Assembly (NCBI GenBank): GCA_034231615.1
Contig: CM067316.1
Location: 29,689,714-29,753,713 of the forward strand
Origin: Meghimatium bilineatum
Taxonomy: Eukaryota; Mollusca; Gastropoda; Stylommatophora; Philomycidae
DNA: 64,000 nucleotides
Direction: 5' to 3'
In this document: in pieces, positions 48,829-60,691 of the stretch
Numbering within the stretch: position 1 is the stretch's first letter
Layout: the number at the start of each line of letters is the position of its first letter
The notes under the pieces: model-generated
What the model was told of the DNA's origin: nothing
The model's input: only the letters and a program-made list of their open reading frames with translations
Databases searched by the model: none
Made by a program: the position numbers and the translations under genes

Positions 48829-51250
48829 TGTATTCTGGCCTGTTACACATGACTTCGTTGTTTTGCTGCTTAATAACTAAGAACACTGGCGAATTATACA
48901 CAAATTAGGTCTCTTGCTGTTTAGTACGTCAAAACTCATTGTTCTATTGCATATTACTCACAAATTGGGTGTACTGAAGCTTACTACACTTGAATTGAGT
49001 GTATTCTGACTTGTTACACATGACTCTTGTTTTGCAGCTTAATAACTAAGAACACTGGCGAATTATACACAAATTAGGTCTCTTGCTGTTTAGTACGTCA
49101 AAACTCAGTGTTCTATTGCATATTACTCACAAATTGGGTGTACTGCAGCTTACTACACCAGAAATTGCAGTCTGGACACACGAATTTGGTGTATTCTAGC
49201 TTACTACGTTAGAACTCGGTGTATTCTGGCATATTACTCACAAGTTCATTGTTCTGAAGCTTACTACACGTGAATTGAGTCTATTCTGGCCTATTATACA
49301 TCATTTCGTAGTAATGCAGCATAATACGTCAGAATACTGTCGTATTACACACAAATTAGGTCTTGCTGTTTAGTACGTCAAAACTCAGTGTTTTGTGGCA
49401 TATTACTCACAAATTGGGTGTACTGAAGCTTACTACACTTGAATTGAGTGTATTCTGGCCTGTTACACATGACTTCGTTGTTTTGCAGCTTAATAACTAA
49501 GAACACTGGCTAATTATACACAAATTAGGTCTCTTGCTGTTTAGTACGTCAAAACTCAGTGTTCTGTGGCATATTACTCACAAATTGGGTGTACTGCAGC
49601 TTACTACACCAGAAATTGCAGTCTGGACACACGAATTTGGTGTATTCTAGCTTACTACGTTAGAACTCGGTGTATTCTACCATATTACTCACAAGTTCAT
49701 TGTTCTGAAGCTTACTACACTTGAATTGAGTCTATTCTTACCTATTATACATCATTTCGTAGTAATGCAGCATAATACGTCAGAATACTGTCGTATTACA
49801 CACAAATTAGGTCTTGCTGTTTAGTACGTCAAAACTCAGTGTTTTGTGGCATATTACTCACAAATTGGGTGTACTGAAGCTTACTACACTTGAATTGAGT
49901 GTATTCTGGCCTGTTACACATGACTTCGTTGTTTTGCAGCTTAATAACTAAGAACACTGGCTAATTATACACAAATTAGGTCTCTTGCTGTTTAGTACGT
50001 CAAAACTCAGTGTTCTGTGGCATATTACTCACAAATTGGGTGTACTGCAGCTTACTACACCAGAAATTGCAGTCTGGACACACGAATTTGGTGTATTCTA
50101 GCTTACTACATTAGAACTCGGTGTATTCTACCATATTACTCACAAGTTCATTGTTCTGAAGCTTACTACACTTGAATTGAGTCTATTCTGGCCTATTATA
50201 CATCATTTCGTAGTAATGCAGCATAATACGTCAGAATACTGTCGTATTACACACAAATTAGGTCTTGCTGTTTAGTACGTCAAAACTCAGTGTTTTGTGC
50301 ATATTACTCACAAATTGGGTGTACTGAAGCTTACTACATTTGAATTGAGTGTATTCTGGCCTGTTACACATGACTTCGTTGTTTTGCTGCTTAATAACTA
50401 AGAACACTGGCGAATTATACACAAATTAGGTCTCTTGCTGTTTAGTACGTCAAAACTCAGTGTTCTATTGCATATTACTCACAAATTGGGTGTACTGCAG
50501 CTTACTACACCAGAAATTGCAGTCTGGACACACGAATTTGGTGTATTCTAGCTTACTACGTTAGAACTCGGTGTATTCTGGCATATTACTCACAAGTTCA
50601 TTGTTCTGAAGCTTACTACACGTGAATTGAGTCTATTCTGGCCTATTATACATCATTTCGTAGTAATGCAGCATAATACGTCAGAATACTGTCGTATTAC
50701 ACACAAATTAGGTCTTGCTGTTTAGTACGTCAAAACTCAGTGTTTTGTGGCATATTACTCACAAATTGGGTGTACTGAAGCTTACTACACTTGAATTGAG
50801 TGTATTCTGGCCTGTTACACATGACTTCGTTGTTTTGCAGCTTAATAACTAAGAACACTGGCTAATTATACACAAATTAGGTCTCTTGCTGTTTAGTACG
50901 TCAAAACTCAGTGTTCTGTGGCATATTACTCACAAATTGGGTGTACTGCAGCTTACTACACCAGAAATTGCAGTCTGGACACACGAATTTGGTGTATTCT
51001 AGCTTACTACGTTAGAACTCGGTGTATTCTACCATATTACTCACAAGTTCATTGTTCTGAAGCTTACTACACTTGAATTGAGTCTATTCTTACCTATTAT
51101 ACATCATTTCGTAGTAATGCAGCATAATACGTCAGAATACTGTCGTATTACACACAAATTAGGTCTTGCTGTTTAGTACGTCAAAACTCAGTGTTTTGTG
51201 CATATTACTCACAAATTGGGTGTACTGAAGCTTACTACATTTGAATTGAG
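48829..51250 (+). repeat. 3-mer and five 8-mers with a 1,352-bp partial duplication
   Basis: A starts at 48829, 49000, 49449, 49900, 50350 and 50801. Private alleles ACACGTGAATTG (49266 and 50618) and TATTCTTACC (49735 and 51087) are both spaced 1,352 bp, which shows that about 49045-49840 was copied to about 50400-51190. Confidence 0.86.
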
Positions 51251-53338
51251 TGTATTCTGGCCTGTTACACATGACTTCGTTGTTTTGCTGCTTAATAACT
51301 AAGAACACTGGCGAATTATACACAAATTAGGTCTCTTGCTGTTTAGTACGTCAAAACTCAGTGTTCTATGTCATATTACTCACAAATTGGGTAAAGTTCA
51401 GCTTACTACACCAGAAATTGCAGTCTGGACACACGAATTTGGTGTATTCTAGCTTACTACGTTAGAACTCGGTGTATTCTGGCATATTACTCACGTTCAT
51501 TGTTCTGAAGCTTACTACACATGAATTGAGTCTATTCTGGCCTATTATACATCATTTCGTAGTAATGCAGCATAATACGTCAGAATACTGTCGTATTACA
51601 CACAAATTAGGTCTTGCTGTTTAGTACGTCAAAACTCAGTGTTTTGTGGCATATTACTCACAAATTGGGTGTACTGAAGCTTACTACACTTCAATTGAGT
51701 CTATTCTGGCCTGTTACACATGACTTTGGTGTATTCTAGCTAACTACGTTAGAACTCGGTGTATTCTGTCATATTACTCACAAATTCATTGTTCTGAAGC
51801 TTACTACACTTGAATTGAGTCTATTCTGGCCTATTATACATCATTTCATACTAATGCAGCATAATACGTCAGAATACTGTCGTATTACACACAAATTAGG
51901 TCTTGCTGTTTAGTACGTCAAAACTCAGTGTTTTGTGGCATATTACTCACAAATTGGGTGTACTGAAGCTTACTACACTTGAATTGAGTGTATTCTGGCC
52001 TGTTACACATGACTTCGTTGTTTTGCAGCTTAATAACTAAGAACACTGGCTAATTATACACAAATTAGGTCTCTTGCTGTTTAGTACGTCAAAACTCAGT
52101 GTTCTGTGGCATATTACTCACAAATTGGGTGTACTGCAGCTTACTACACCAGAAATTGCAGTCTGGACACACGAATTTGGTGTATTCTAGCTTACTACGT
52201 TAGAACTCGGTGTATTCTGTCATATTACTCACACGTTCATTGTTCTGAAGCTTACTACACTTGAATTGAGTGTATTCTGGCCTATTATACATCATTTCGT
52301 AGTAATGCAGCATAATACGTCAGAATACTGTCGTATTACACACAAATTAGGTCTTGCTGTTTAGTACGTCAAAACTCAGTGTTTTGTGGCATATTACTCA
52401 CAAATTGGGTGTACTGAAGCTTACTACACTTGAATTGAGTGTATTCTGGCCTGTTACACATGACTTCGTTGTTTTGCAGCTTAATAACTAAGAACACTGG
52501 CTAATTATACACAAATTAGGTCTCTTGCTGTTTAGTACGTCAAAACTCAGTGTTCTGTGGCATATTACTCACAAATTGGGTGTACTGCAGCTTACTACAC
52601 CAGAAATTGCAGTCTGGACACACGAATTTGGTGTATTCTAGCTTACTACATTAGAACTCGGTGTATTCTACCATATTACTCACAAGTTCATTGTTCTGAA
52701 GCTTACTACACTTGAATTGAGTCTATTCTGGCCTATTATACATCATTTCGTAGTAATGCAGCATAATACGTCAGAATACTGTCGTATTACACACAAATTA
52801 GGTCTTGCTGTTTAGTACGTCAAAACTCAGTGTTTTGTGCATATTACTCACAAATTGGGTGTACTGAAGCTTACTACATTTGAATTGAGTGTATTCTGGC
52901 CTGTTACACATGACTTCGTTGTTTTGCTGCTTAATAACTAAGAACACTGGCGAATTATACACAAATTAGGTCTCTTGCTGTTTAGTACGTCAAAACTCAG
53001 TGTTCTATGTCATATTACTCACAAATTGGGTAAAGTTCAGCTTACTACACCAGAAATTGCAGTCTGGACACACGAATTTGGTGTATTCTAGCTTACTACG
53101 TTAGAACTCGGTGTATTCTGGCATATTACTCACGTTCATTGTTCTGAAGCTTACTACACATGAATTGAGTCTATTCTGGCCTATTATACATCATTTCGTA
53201 GTAATGCAGCATAATACGTCAGAATACTGTCGTATTACACACAAATTAGGTCTTGTTGTTTAGTACGTCAAAACTCAGTGTTTTGTGGCATATTACTCAC
53301 AAATTGGGTGTACTGAAGCTTACTACACTTGAATTGAG
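51251..53338 (+). repeat. 8-mer, A/D fusion and 8-mers (449, 289, 451, 450, 449 bp)
   Basis: A starts at 51251, 51700 (fusion), 51989, 52440 and 52890. The A starts 50801, 51251, 51700, 51989 and 52440 correspond to 58169, 58619, 59068, 59357 and 59808 at a constant offset of 7,368, marking a longer-range duplication within the right domain. Confidence 0.85.
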
Positions 53339-55140
53339 TGTATTCTGGCCTGTTACACATGACTTCGTTGTTTTGCAGCTTAATAACTAAGAACACTGGC
53401 GAATAATACACAAATTAGGTCTCTTGCTGTTTAGTACGTCAAAACTCATTGTTCTATTGCATATTACTCACAAATTGGGTGTACTGAAGCTTACTACACT
53501 TGAATTGAGTGTATTCTGACTTGTTACACATGACTCTTGTTTTGCAGCTTAATAACTAAGAACACTGGCGAATTATACACAAATTAGGTCTCTTGCTGTT
53601 TAGTACGTCAAAACTCAGTGTTCTATTGCATATTACTCACAAATTGGGTGTACTGCAGCTTACTACACCAGAAATTGCAGTCTGGACACACGAATTTGGT
53701 GTATTCTAGCTTACTACGTTAGAACTCGGTGTATTCTGGCATATTACTCACAAGTTCATTGTTCTGAAGCTTACTACACTTGAATTGAGTCTATTCTGGC
53801 CTATTATACATCATTTCGTAGTAATGCAGCATAATACGTCAGAATACTGTCGTATTACACACATATTAGGTCTTGCTGTTTAGTACGTCAAAACTCAGTG
53901 TTTTGTGGCATATTACTCACAAATTGGGTGTACTGAAGCTTACTACACTTGAATTGAGTGTATTCTGGCCTGTTACACATGACTTCGTTGTTTTGCAGCT
54001 TAATAACTAAGAACACTGGCTAATTATACACAAATTAGGTCTCTTGCTGTTTAGTACGTCAAAACTCAGTGTTCTGTGGCATATTACTCACAAATTGGGT
54101 GTACTGCAGCTTACTACACCAGAAATTGCAGTCTGGACACACGAATTTGGTGTATTCTAGCTTACTACATTAGAACTCGGTGTATTCTACCATATTACTC
54201 ACAAGTTCATTGTTCTGAAGCTTACTACACTTGAATTGAGTCTATTCTGGCCTATTATACATCATTTCGTAGTAATGCAGCATAATACGTCAGAATACTG
54301 TCGTATTACACACAAATTAGGTCTTGCTGTTTAGTACGTCAAAACTCAGTGTTCTATTGCATATTACTCACAAATTGGGTGTACTGCAGCTTACTACACC
54401 AGAAATTGCAGTCTGGACACACGAATTTGGTGTATTCTAGCTTACTACGTTAGAACTCGGTGTATTCTGGCATATTACTCACAAGTTCATTGTTCTGAAG
54501 CTTACTACACTTGAATTGAGTCTATTCTGGCCTATTATACATCATGTCGTAGTAATGCAGCATAATACGTCAGAATACTGTCGTATTACACACAAATTAG
54601 GTCTTGCTGTTTAGTACGTCAAAACTCAGTGTTTTGTGGCATATTACTCACAAATTGGGTGTACTGAAGCTTACTACACTTGAATTGAGTGTATTCTGGC
54701 CTGTTACACATGACTTCGTTGTTTTGCAGCTTAATAACTAAGAACACTGGCTAATTATACACAAATTAGGTCTCTTGCTGTTTAGTACGTCAAAACTCAG
54801 TGTTCTATGTCATATTACTCACAAATTGGGTAAAGTTCAGCTTACTACACCAGAAATTGCAGTCTGGACACACGAATTTGGTGTATTCTAGCTTACTACG
54901 TTAGAACTCGGTGTATTCTGGCATATTACTCACAAGTTCATTGTTCTGAAGCTTACTACACATGAATTGAGTCTATTCTGGCCTATTATACATCATTTCG
55001 TAGTAATGCAGCATAATACGTCAGAATACTGTCGTATTACACACAAATTAGGTCTTGTTGTTTAGTACGTCAAAACTCAGTGTTTTGTGGCATATTACTC
55101 ACAAATTGGGTGTACTGAAGCTTACTACACTTGAATTGAG
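53339..55140 (+). repeat. 1.8-kb super-repeat, second copy
   Basis: A starts at 53339, 53510, 53959 (13-mer) and 54690. Compared with 47028-48828 the unit order is the same. F in the second half of the 13-mer has CATCATGTCG at about 54543, an allele also near 4751 and 6926. The last unit has C' with an intact CACAAGTTC E. Confidence 0.85.
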
Positions 55141-56205
55141 TGTATTCTGGCCTGTTACACATGACTTCGTTGTTTTGCAGCTTAATAACTAAGAACACTG
55201 GCGAATAATACACAAATTAGGTCTCTTGCTGTTTAGTACGTCAAAACTCATTGTTCTATTGCATATTACTCACAAATTGGGTGTACTGAAGCTTACTACA
55301 CTTGAATTGAGTGTATTCTGACTTGTTACACATGACTCTTGTTTTGCAGCTTAATAACTAAGAACACTGGCGAATTATACACAAATTAGGTCTCTTGCTG
55401 TTTAGTACGTCAAAACTCATTGTTCTATTGCATATTACTCACAAATTGGGTGTACTGCAGCTTACTACACCAGAAATTGCAGTCTGGACACACGAATTTG
55501 GTGTATTCTAGCTTACTACGTTAGAACTCGGTGTATTCTGGCATATTACTCACAAGTTCATTGTTCTGAAGCTTACTACACTTGAATTGAGTCTATTCTG
55601 GCCTATTATACATCATTTCGTAGTAATGCAGCATAATACGTCAGAATACTGTCGTATTACACACATATTAGGTCTTGCTGTTTAGTACGTCAAAACTCAG
55701 TGTTTTGTGGCATATTACTCACAAATTGGGTGTACAAGCTTACTACACTTGAATTGAGTGTATTCTGACTTGTTACACATGACTGTTGTTTTGCAGCTTA
55801 ATAACTAAGAACACTGGCGAATTATACACAAATTAGGTCTCTTGCTGTTTAGTACGTCAAAACTCAGTGTTCTATTGCATATTACTCACAAATTGGGTGT
55901 ACTGCAGCTTACTACACCAGAAATTGCAGTCTGGACACACGAATTTGGTGTATTCTAGCTTACTACGTTAGAACTCGGTGTATTCTGGCATATTACTCAC
56001 GTTCATTGTTCTGAAGCTTACTACACATGAATTGAGTCTATTCTGGCCTATTATACATCATTTCGTAGTAATGCAGCATAATACGTCAGAATACTGTCGT
56101 ATTACACACAAATTAGGTCTTGTTGTTTAGTACGTCAAAACTCAGTGTTTTGTGGCATATTACTCACAAATTGGGTGTACTGAAGCTTACTACACTTGAA
56201 TTGAG
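55141..56205 (+). repeat. 1,065-bp super-repeat, first copy
   Basis: A starts at 55141, 55312 and 55759 (171+447+447). The next 1,065 bp repeat the same order and the same alleles. One difference I see is AACTCATTGTTC near 55415 against AACTCAGTGTTC near 56480. Confidence 0.88.
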
Positions 56206-57270
56206 TGTATTCTGGCCTGTTACACATGACTTCGTTGTTTTGCAGCTTAATAACTAAGAACACTGGCGAATAATACACAAATTAGGTCTCTTGCTGTTTA
56301 GTACGTCAAAACTCATTGTTCTATTGCATATTACTCACAAATTGGGTGTACTGAAGCTTACTACACTTGAATTGAGTGTATTCTGACTTGTTACACATGA
56401 CTCTTGTTTTGCAGCTTAATAACTAAGAACACTGGCGAATTATACACAAATTAGGTCTCTTGCTGTTTAGTACGTCAAAACTCAGTGTTCTATTGCATAT
56501 TACTCACAAATTGGGTGTACTGCAGCTTACTACACCAGAAATTGCAGTCTGGACACACGAATTTGGTGTATTCTAGCTTACTACGTTAGAACTCGGTGTA
56601 TTCTGGCATATTACTCACAAGTTCATTGTTCTGAAGCTTACTACACTTGAATTGAGTCTATTCTGGCCTATTATACATCATTTCGTAGTAATGCAGCATA
56701 ATACGTCAGAATACTGTCGTATTACACACATATTAGGTCTTGCTGTTTAGTACGTCAAAACTCAGTGTTTTGTGGCATATTACTCACAAATTGGGTGTAC
56801 AAGCTTACTACACTTGAATTGAGTGTATTCTGACTTGTTACACATGACTGTTGTTTTGCAGCTTAATAACTAAGAACACTGGCGAATTATACACAAATTA
56901 GGTCTCTTGCTGTTTAGTACGTCAAAACTCAGTGTTCTATTGCATATTACTCACAAATTGGGTGTACTGCAGCTTACTACACCAGAAATTGCAGTCTGGA
57001 CACACGAATTTGGTGTATTCTAGCTTACTACGTTAGAACTCGGTGTATTCTGGCATATTACTCACGTTCATTGTTCTGAAGCTTACTACACATGAATTGA
57101 GTCTATTCTGGCCTATTATACATCATTTCGTAGTAATGCAGCATAATACGTCAGAATACTGTCGTATTACACACAAATTAGGTCTTGTTGTTTAGTACGT
57201 CAAAACTCAGTGTTTTGTGGCATATTACTCACAAATTGGGTGTACTGAAGCTTACTACACTTGAATTGAG
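56206..57270 (+). repeat. 1,065-bp super-repeat, second copy
   Basis: A starts at 56206, 56377 and 56824. Markers include GGCGAATAATACAC, GACTCTTG, CACATATTAGG, GTGTACAAGCTT, CACGTTC and GGTCTTGTTG in the same order as in the first copy. A third 171-bp 3-mer follows at 57271, so the period breaks inside the following unit. Confidence 0.88.
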
Positions 57271-59807
57271 TGTATTCTGGCCTGTTACACATGACTTCGT
57301 TGTTTTGCAGCTTAATAACTAAGAACACTGGCGAATAATACACAAATTAGGTCTCTTGCTGTTTAGTACGTCAAAACTCATTGTTCTATTGCATATTACT
57401 CACAAATTGGGTGTACTGAAGCTTACTACACTTGAATTGAGTGTATTCTGACTTGTTACACATGACTCTTGTTTTGCAGCTTAATAACTAAGAACACTGG
57501 CGAATTATACACAAATTAGGTCTCTTGCTGTTTAGTACGTCAAAACTCAGTGTTCTATTGCATATTACTCACAAATTGGGTAAAGTTCAGCTTACTACAC
57601 CAGAAATTGCAGTCTGGACACGAATTTGGTGTATTCTAGCTTACTACGTTAGAACTCGGTGTATTCTGGCATATTACTCACAAGTTCATTGTTCTGAAGC
57701 TTACTACACTTCAATTGAGTCTATTCTGGCCTATTATACATCATTTCGTTGTATTGCAGCATAATACGTCAGAATACTGTCGTATTACACACAGATCAGA
57801 TCTTGCTGTTTAGTACGTCAAAACTCAGTGTTCTATTGCATATTACTCACAAATTGGGTGTACTGCAGCTTACTACACCAGAAATTGCAGTCTGGACACA
57901 CGAATTTGGTGTATTCTAGCTTACTACGTTAGAACTCGGTGTATTCTGGCATATTACTCACAAGTTCATTGTTCTGAAGCTTACTACACTTGAATTGAGT
58001 CTATTCTGGCCTATTATACATCATTTCGTAGTAATGCAGCATAATACGTCAGAATACTGTCGTATTACACACAAATTAGGTCTTGCTGTTTAGTACGTCA
58101 AAACTCAGTGTTTTGTGGCATATTACTCACAAATTGGGTGTACTGAAGCTTACTACACTTGAATTGAGTGTATTCTGGCCTGTTACACATGACTTCGTTG
58201 TTTTGCAGCTTAATAACTAAGAACACTGGCTAATTATACACAAATTAGGTCTCTTGCTGTTTAGTACGTCAAAACTCAGTGTTCTGTGGCATATTACTCA
58301 CAAATTGGGTGTACTGCAGCTTACTACACCAGAAATTGCAGTCTGGACACACGAATTTGGTGTATTCTAGCTTACTACGTTAGAACTCGGTGTATTCTAC
58401 CATATTACTCACAAGTTCATTGTTCTGAAGCTTACTACACTTGAATTGAGTCTATTCTGGCCTATTATACATCATTTCGTAGTAATGCAGCATAATACGT
58501 CAGAATACTGTCGTATTACACACAAATTAGGTCTTGCTGTTTAGTACGTCAAAACTCAGTGTTTTGTGCATATTACTCACAAATTGGGTGTACTGAAGCT
58601 TACTACATTTGAATTGAGTGTATTCTGGCCTGTTACACATGACTTCGTTGTTTTGCTGCTTAATAACTAAGAACACTGGCGAATTATACACAAATTAGGT
58701 CTCTTGCTGTTTAGTACGTCAAAACTCAGTGTTCTATGTCATATTACTCACAAATTGGGTAAAGTTCAGCTTACTACACCAGAAATTGCAGTCTGGACAC
58801 ACGAATTTGGTGTATTCTAGCTTACTACGTTAGAACTCGGTGTATTCTGGCATATTACTCACGTTCATTGTTCTGAAGCTTACTACACATGAATTGAGTC
58901 TATTCTGGCCTATTATACATCATTTCGTAGTAATGCAGCATAATACGTCAGAATACTGTCGTATTACACACAATTTAGGACTTGCTGTTTAGTACGTCAA
59001 AACTCAGTGTTTTGTGGCATATTACTCACAAATTGGGTGTACTGAAGCTTACTACACTTCAATTGAGTCTATTCTGGCCTGTTACACATGACTTTGGTGT
59101 ATTCTAGCTAACTACGTTAGAACTCGGTGTATTCTGTCATATTACTCACAAATTCATTGTTCTGAAGCTTACTACACTTGAATTGAGTCTATTCTGGCCT
59201 ATTATACATCATTTCATACTAATGCAGCATAATACGTCAGAATACTGTCGTATTACACACAAATTAGGTCTTGCTGTTTAGTACGTCAAAACTCAGTGTT
59301 TTGTGGCATATTACTCACAAATTGGGTGTACTGAAGCTTACTACACTTGAATTGAGTGTATTCTGGCCTGTTACACATGACTTCGTTGTTTTGCAGCTTA
59401 ATAACTAAGAACACTGGCTAATTATACACAAATTAGGTCTCTTGCTGTTTAGTACGTCAAAACTCAGTGTTCTGTGGCATATTACTCACAAATTGGGTGT
59501 ACTGCAGCTTACTACACCAGAAATTGCAGTCTGGACACACGAATTTGGTGTATTCTAGCTTACTACGTTAGAACTCGGTGTATTCTGTCATATTACTCAC
59601 ACGTTCATTGTTCTGAAGCTTACTACACTTGAATTGAGTCTATTCTGGCCTATTATACATCATTTCGTAGTAATGCAGCATAATACGTCAGAATACTGTC
59701 GTATTACACACAAATTAGGTCTTGCTGTTTAGTACGTCAAAACTCAGTGTTTTGTGGCATATTACTCACAAATTGGGTGTACTGAAGCTTACTACATTTG
59801 AATTGAG
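57271..59807 (+). repeat. 3-mer, 13-mer, 8-mers and A/D cassette
   Basis: A starts at 57271, 57442 (13-mer, 727 bp, C' with G'), 58169, 58619, 59068 (fusion) and 59357. G at about 58972 reads CACAATTTAGGACTTG, seen once. The fusion unit supplies 59216-59343, the exact source sequence of the inverted copy about 520 bp further right. Confidence 0.86.
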
Positions 59808-59863
59808 TGTATTCTGGCCTGTTACACATGACTTCGTTGTTTTGCAGCTTAATAGTTATTAAT
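59808..59863 (+). repeat. Truncated A subunit and 9-bp filler at the inversion breakpoint
   Basis: A runs normally to 59854 (CAGCTTAATA) and then switches to GTTATTAAT (59855-59863), which matches no subunit in place. TTAATA (59849-59854) and TATTAA (59857-59862) form a small inverted repeat with a 2-nt centre. Short inverted filler at a breakpoint fits replication template switching, but an assembly fold-back must be excluded. Confidence 0.8.
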
Positions 59864-59991
59864 TAGTAAGCTTCAGTACACCCAATTTGTGAGTAATATG
59901 CCACAAAACACTGAGTTTTGACGTACTAAACAGCAAGACCTAATTTGTGTGTAATACGACAGTATTCTGACGTATTATGCTGCATTAGTAT
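59864..59991 (-). repeat. 128-bp exact inverted copy of 59216-59343
   Basis: The sequence is the perfect reverse complement of the end of F, all of G and most of H. It includes the CATACTAATG allele of F, which occurs in only five other places (21403, 43787, 45987, 51847 and 59216). The 59216 copy, about 520 bp upstream, is the nearest and matches over all 128 bases. It is the only minus-strand satellite sequence I found in the window. Confidence 0.93.
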
Positions 59992-60022
59992 TAGTAATGC
60001 AGCATAATACGTCAGAATACTG
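59960..60022. other. Perfect palindrome, 28-bp arms with 7-nt loop
   Basis: The left arm (59960-59987) lies in the inverted segment and the right arm (59995-60022) in the resumed plus-strand F; the loop is GTATTAG. It arises because the inverted and direct copies of the F end face each other, and each arm contains half-sites of the 26-bp F/G dyad. A hairpin of this size is a likely polymerase stall site. Confidence 0.92.
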
Positions 60023-60691
60023 GCGAATTATACACAAATTAAGTCTCTTGCTGTTTAGTACGTCAAAACTCCGTGTTCTATGTCATATTACTCACAAATT
60101 GGGTAAAGTTCAGCTTACTACACCAGAAATTGCAGTCTGGACACGAATTTGGTGTATTCTAGCTTACTACGTTAGAACTCGGTGTATTCTGGCATATTAC
60201 TCACAAGTTCATTGTTCTGAAGCTTACTACACTTCAATTGAGTCTATTCTGGCCTATTATACATCATTTCGTTGTATTGCAGCATAATACGTCAGAATAC
60301 TGTCGTATTACACACAGATCAGATCTTGCTGTTTAGTACGTCAAAACTCAGTGTTCTATTGCATATTACTCACAAATTGGGTGTACTGCAGCTTACTACA
60401 CCAGAAATTGCAGTCTGGACACACGAATTTGGTGTATTCTAGCTTACTACGTTAGAACTCGGTGTATTCTGGCATATTACTCACAAGTTCATTGTTCTGA
60501 AGCTTACTACACTTGAATTGAGTCTATTCTGGCCTATTATACATCATTTCGTAGTAATGCAGCATAATACGTCAGAATACTGTCGTATTACACACAAATT
60601 AGGTCTTGCTGTTTAGTACGTCAAAACTCAGTGTTTTGTGGCATATTACTCACAAATTGGGTGTACTGAAGCTTACTACACTTGAATTGAG
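59992..60691 (+). repeat. F/B-junction unit followed by 13-mer remainder
   Basis: Plus-strand sequence resumes inside F and passes at 60020/60021 directly into B (GTCAGAATACTGGCGAATT). Normally F is followed by G (GTCAGAATACTGTCG). The rest is B-C'-D-E-F-G'-C-D-E-F-G-H and matches the later part of the 20078 and 57442 13-mers, with the AAATTAAGTCTC B allele of 46581. The open stretch from 59997 into B is a consequence of this junction and is not a gene. Confidence 0.88.

Noticed and set aside
59849-60022. Inverted-repeat transposon (MITE) at the strand switch
   Set aside because: All sequence inside is ordinary satellite, the inverted part is an exact copy of neighbouring F-G-H, and there is no target-site duplication.
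59997-60287. A 96-codon open frame across the inversion edge
   Set aside because: It exists only because F is joined to B, which bypasses the TAA of A and the 2-bp loss of G. No sign of a gene beyond the satellite frame.
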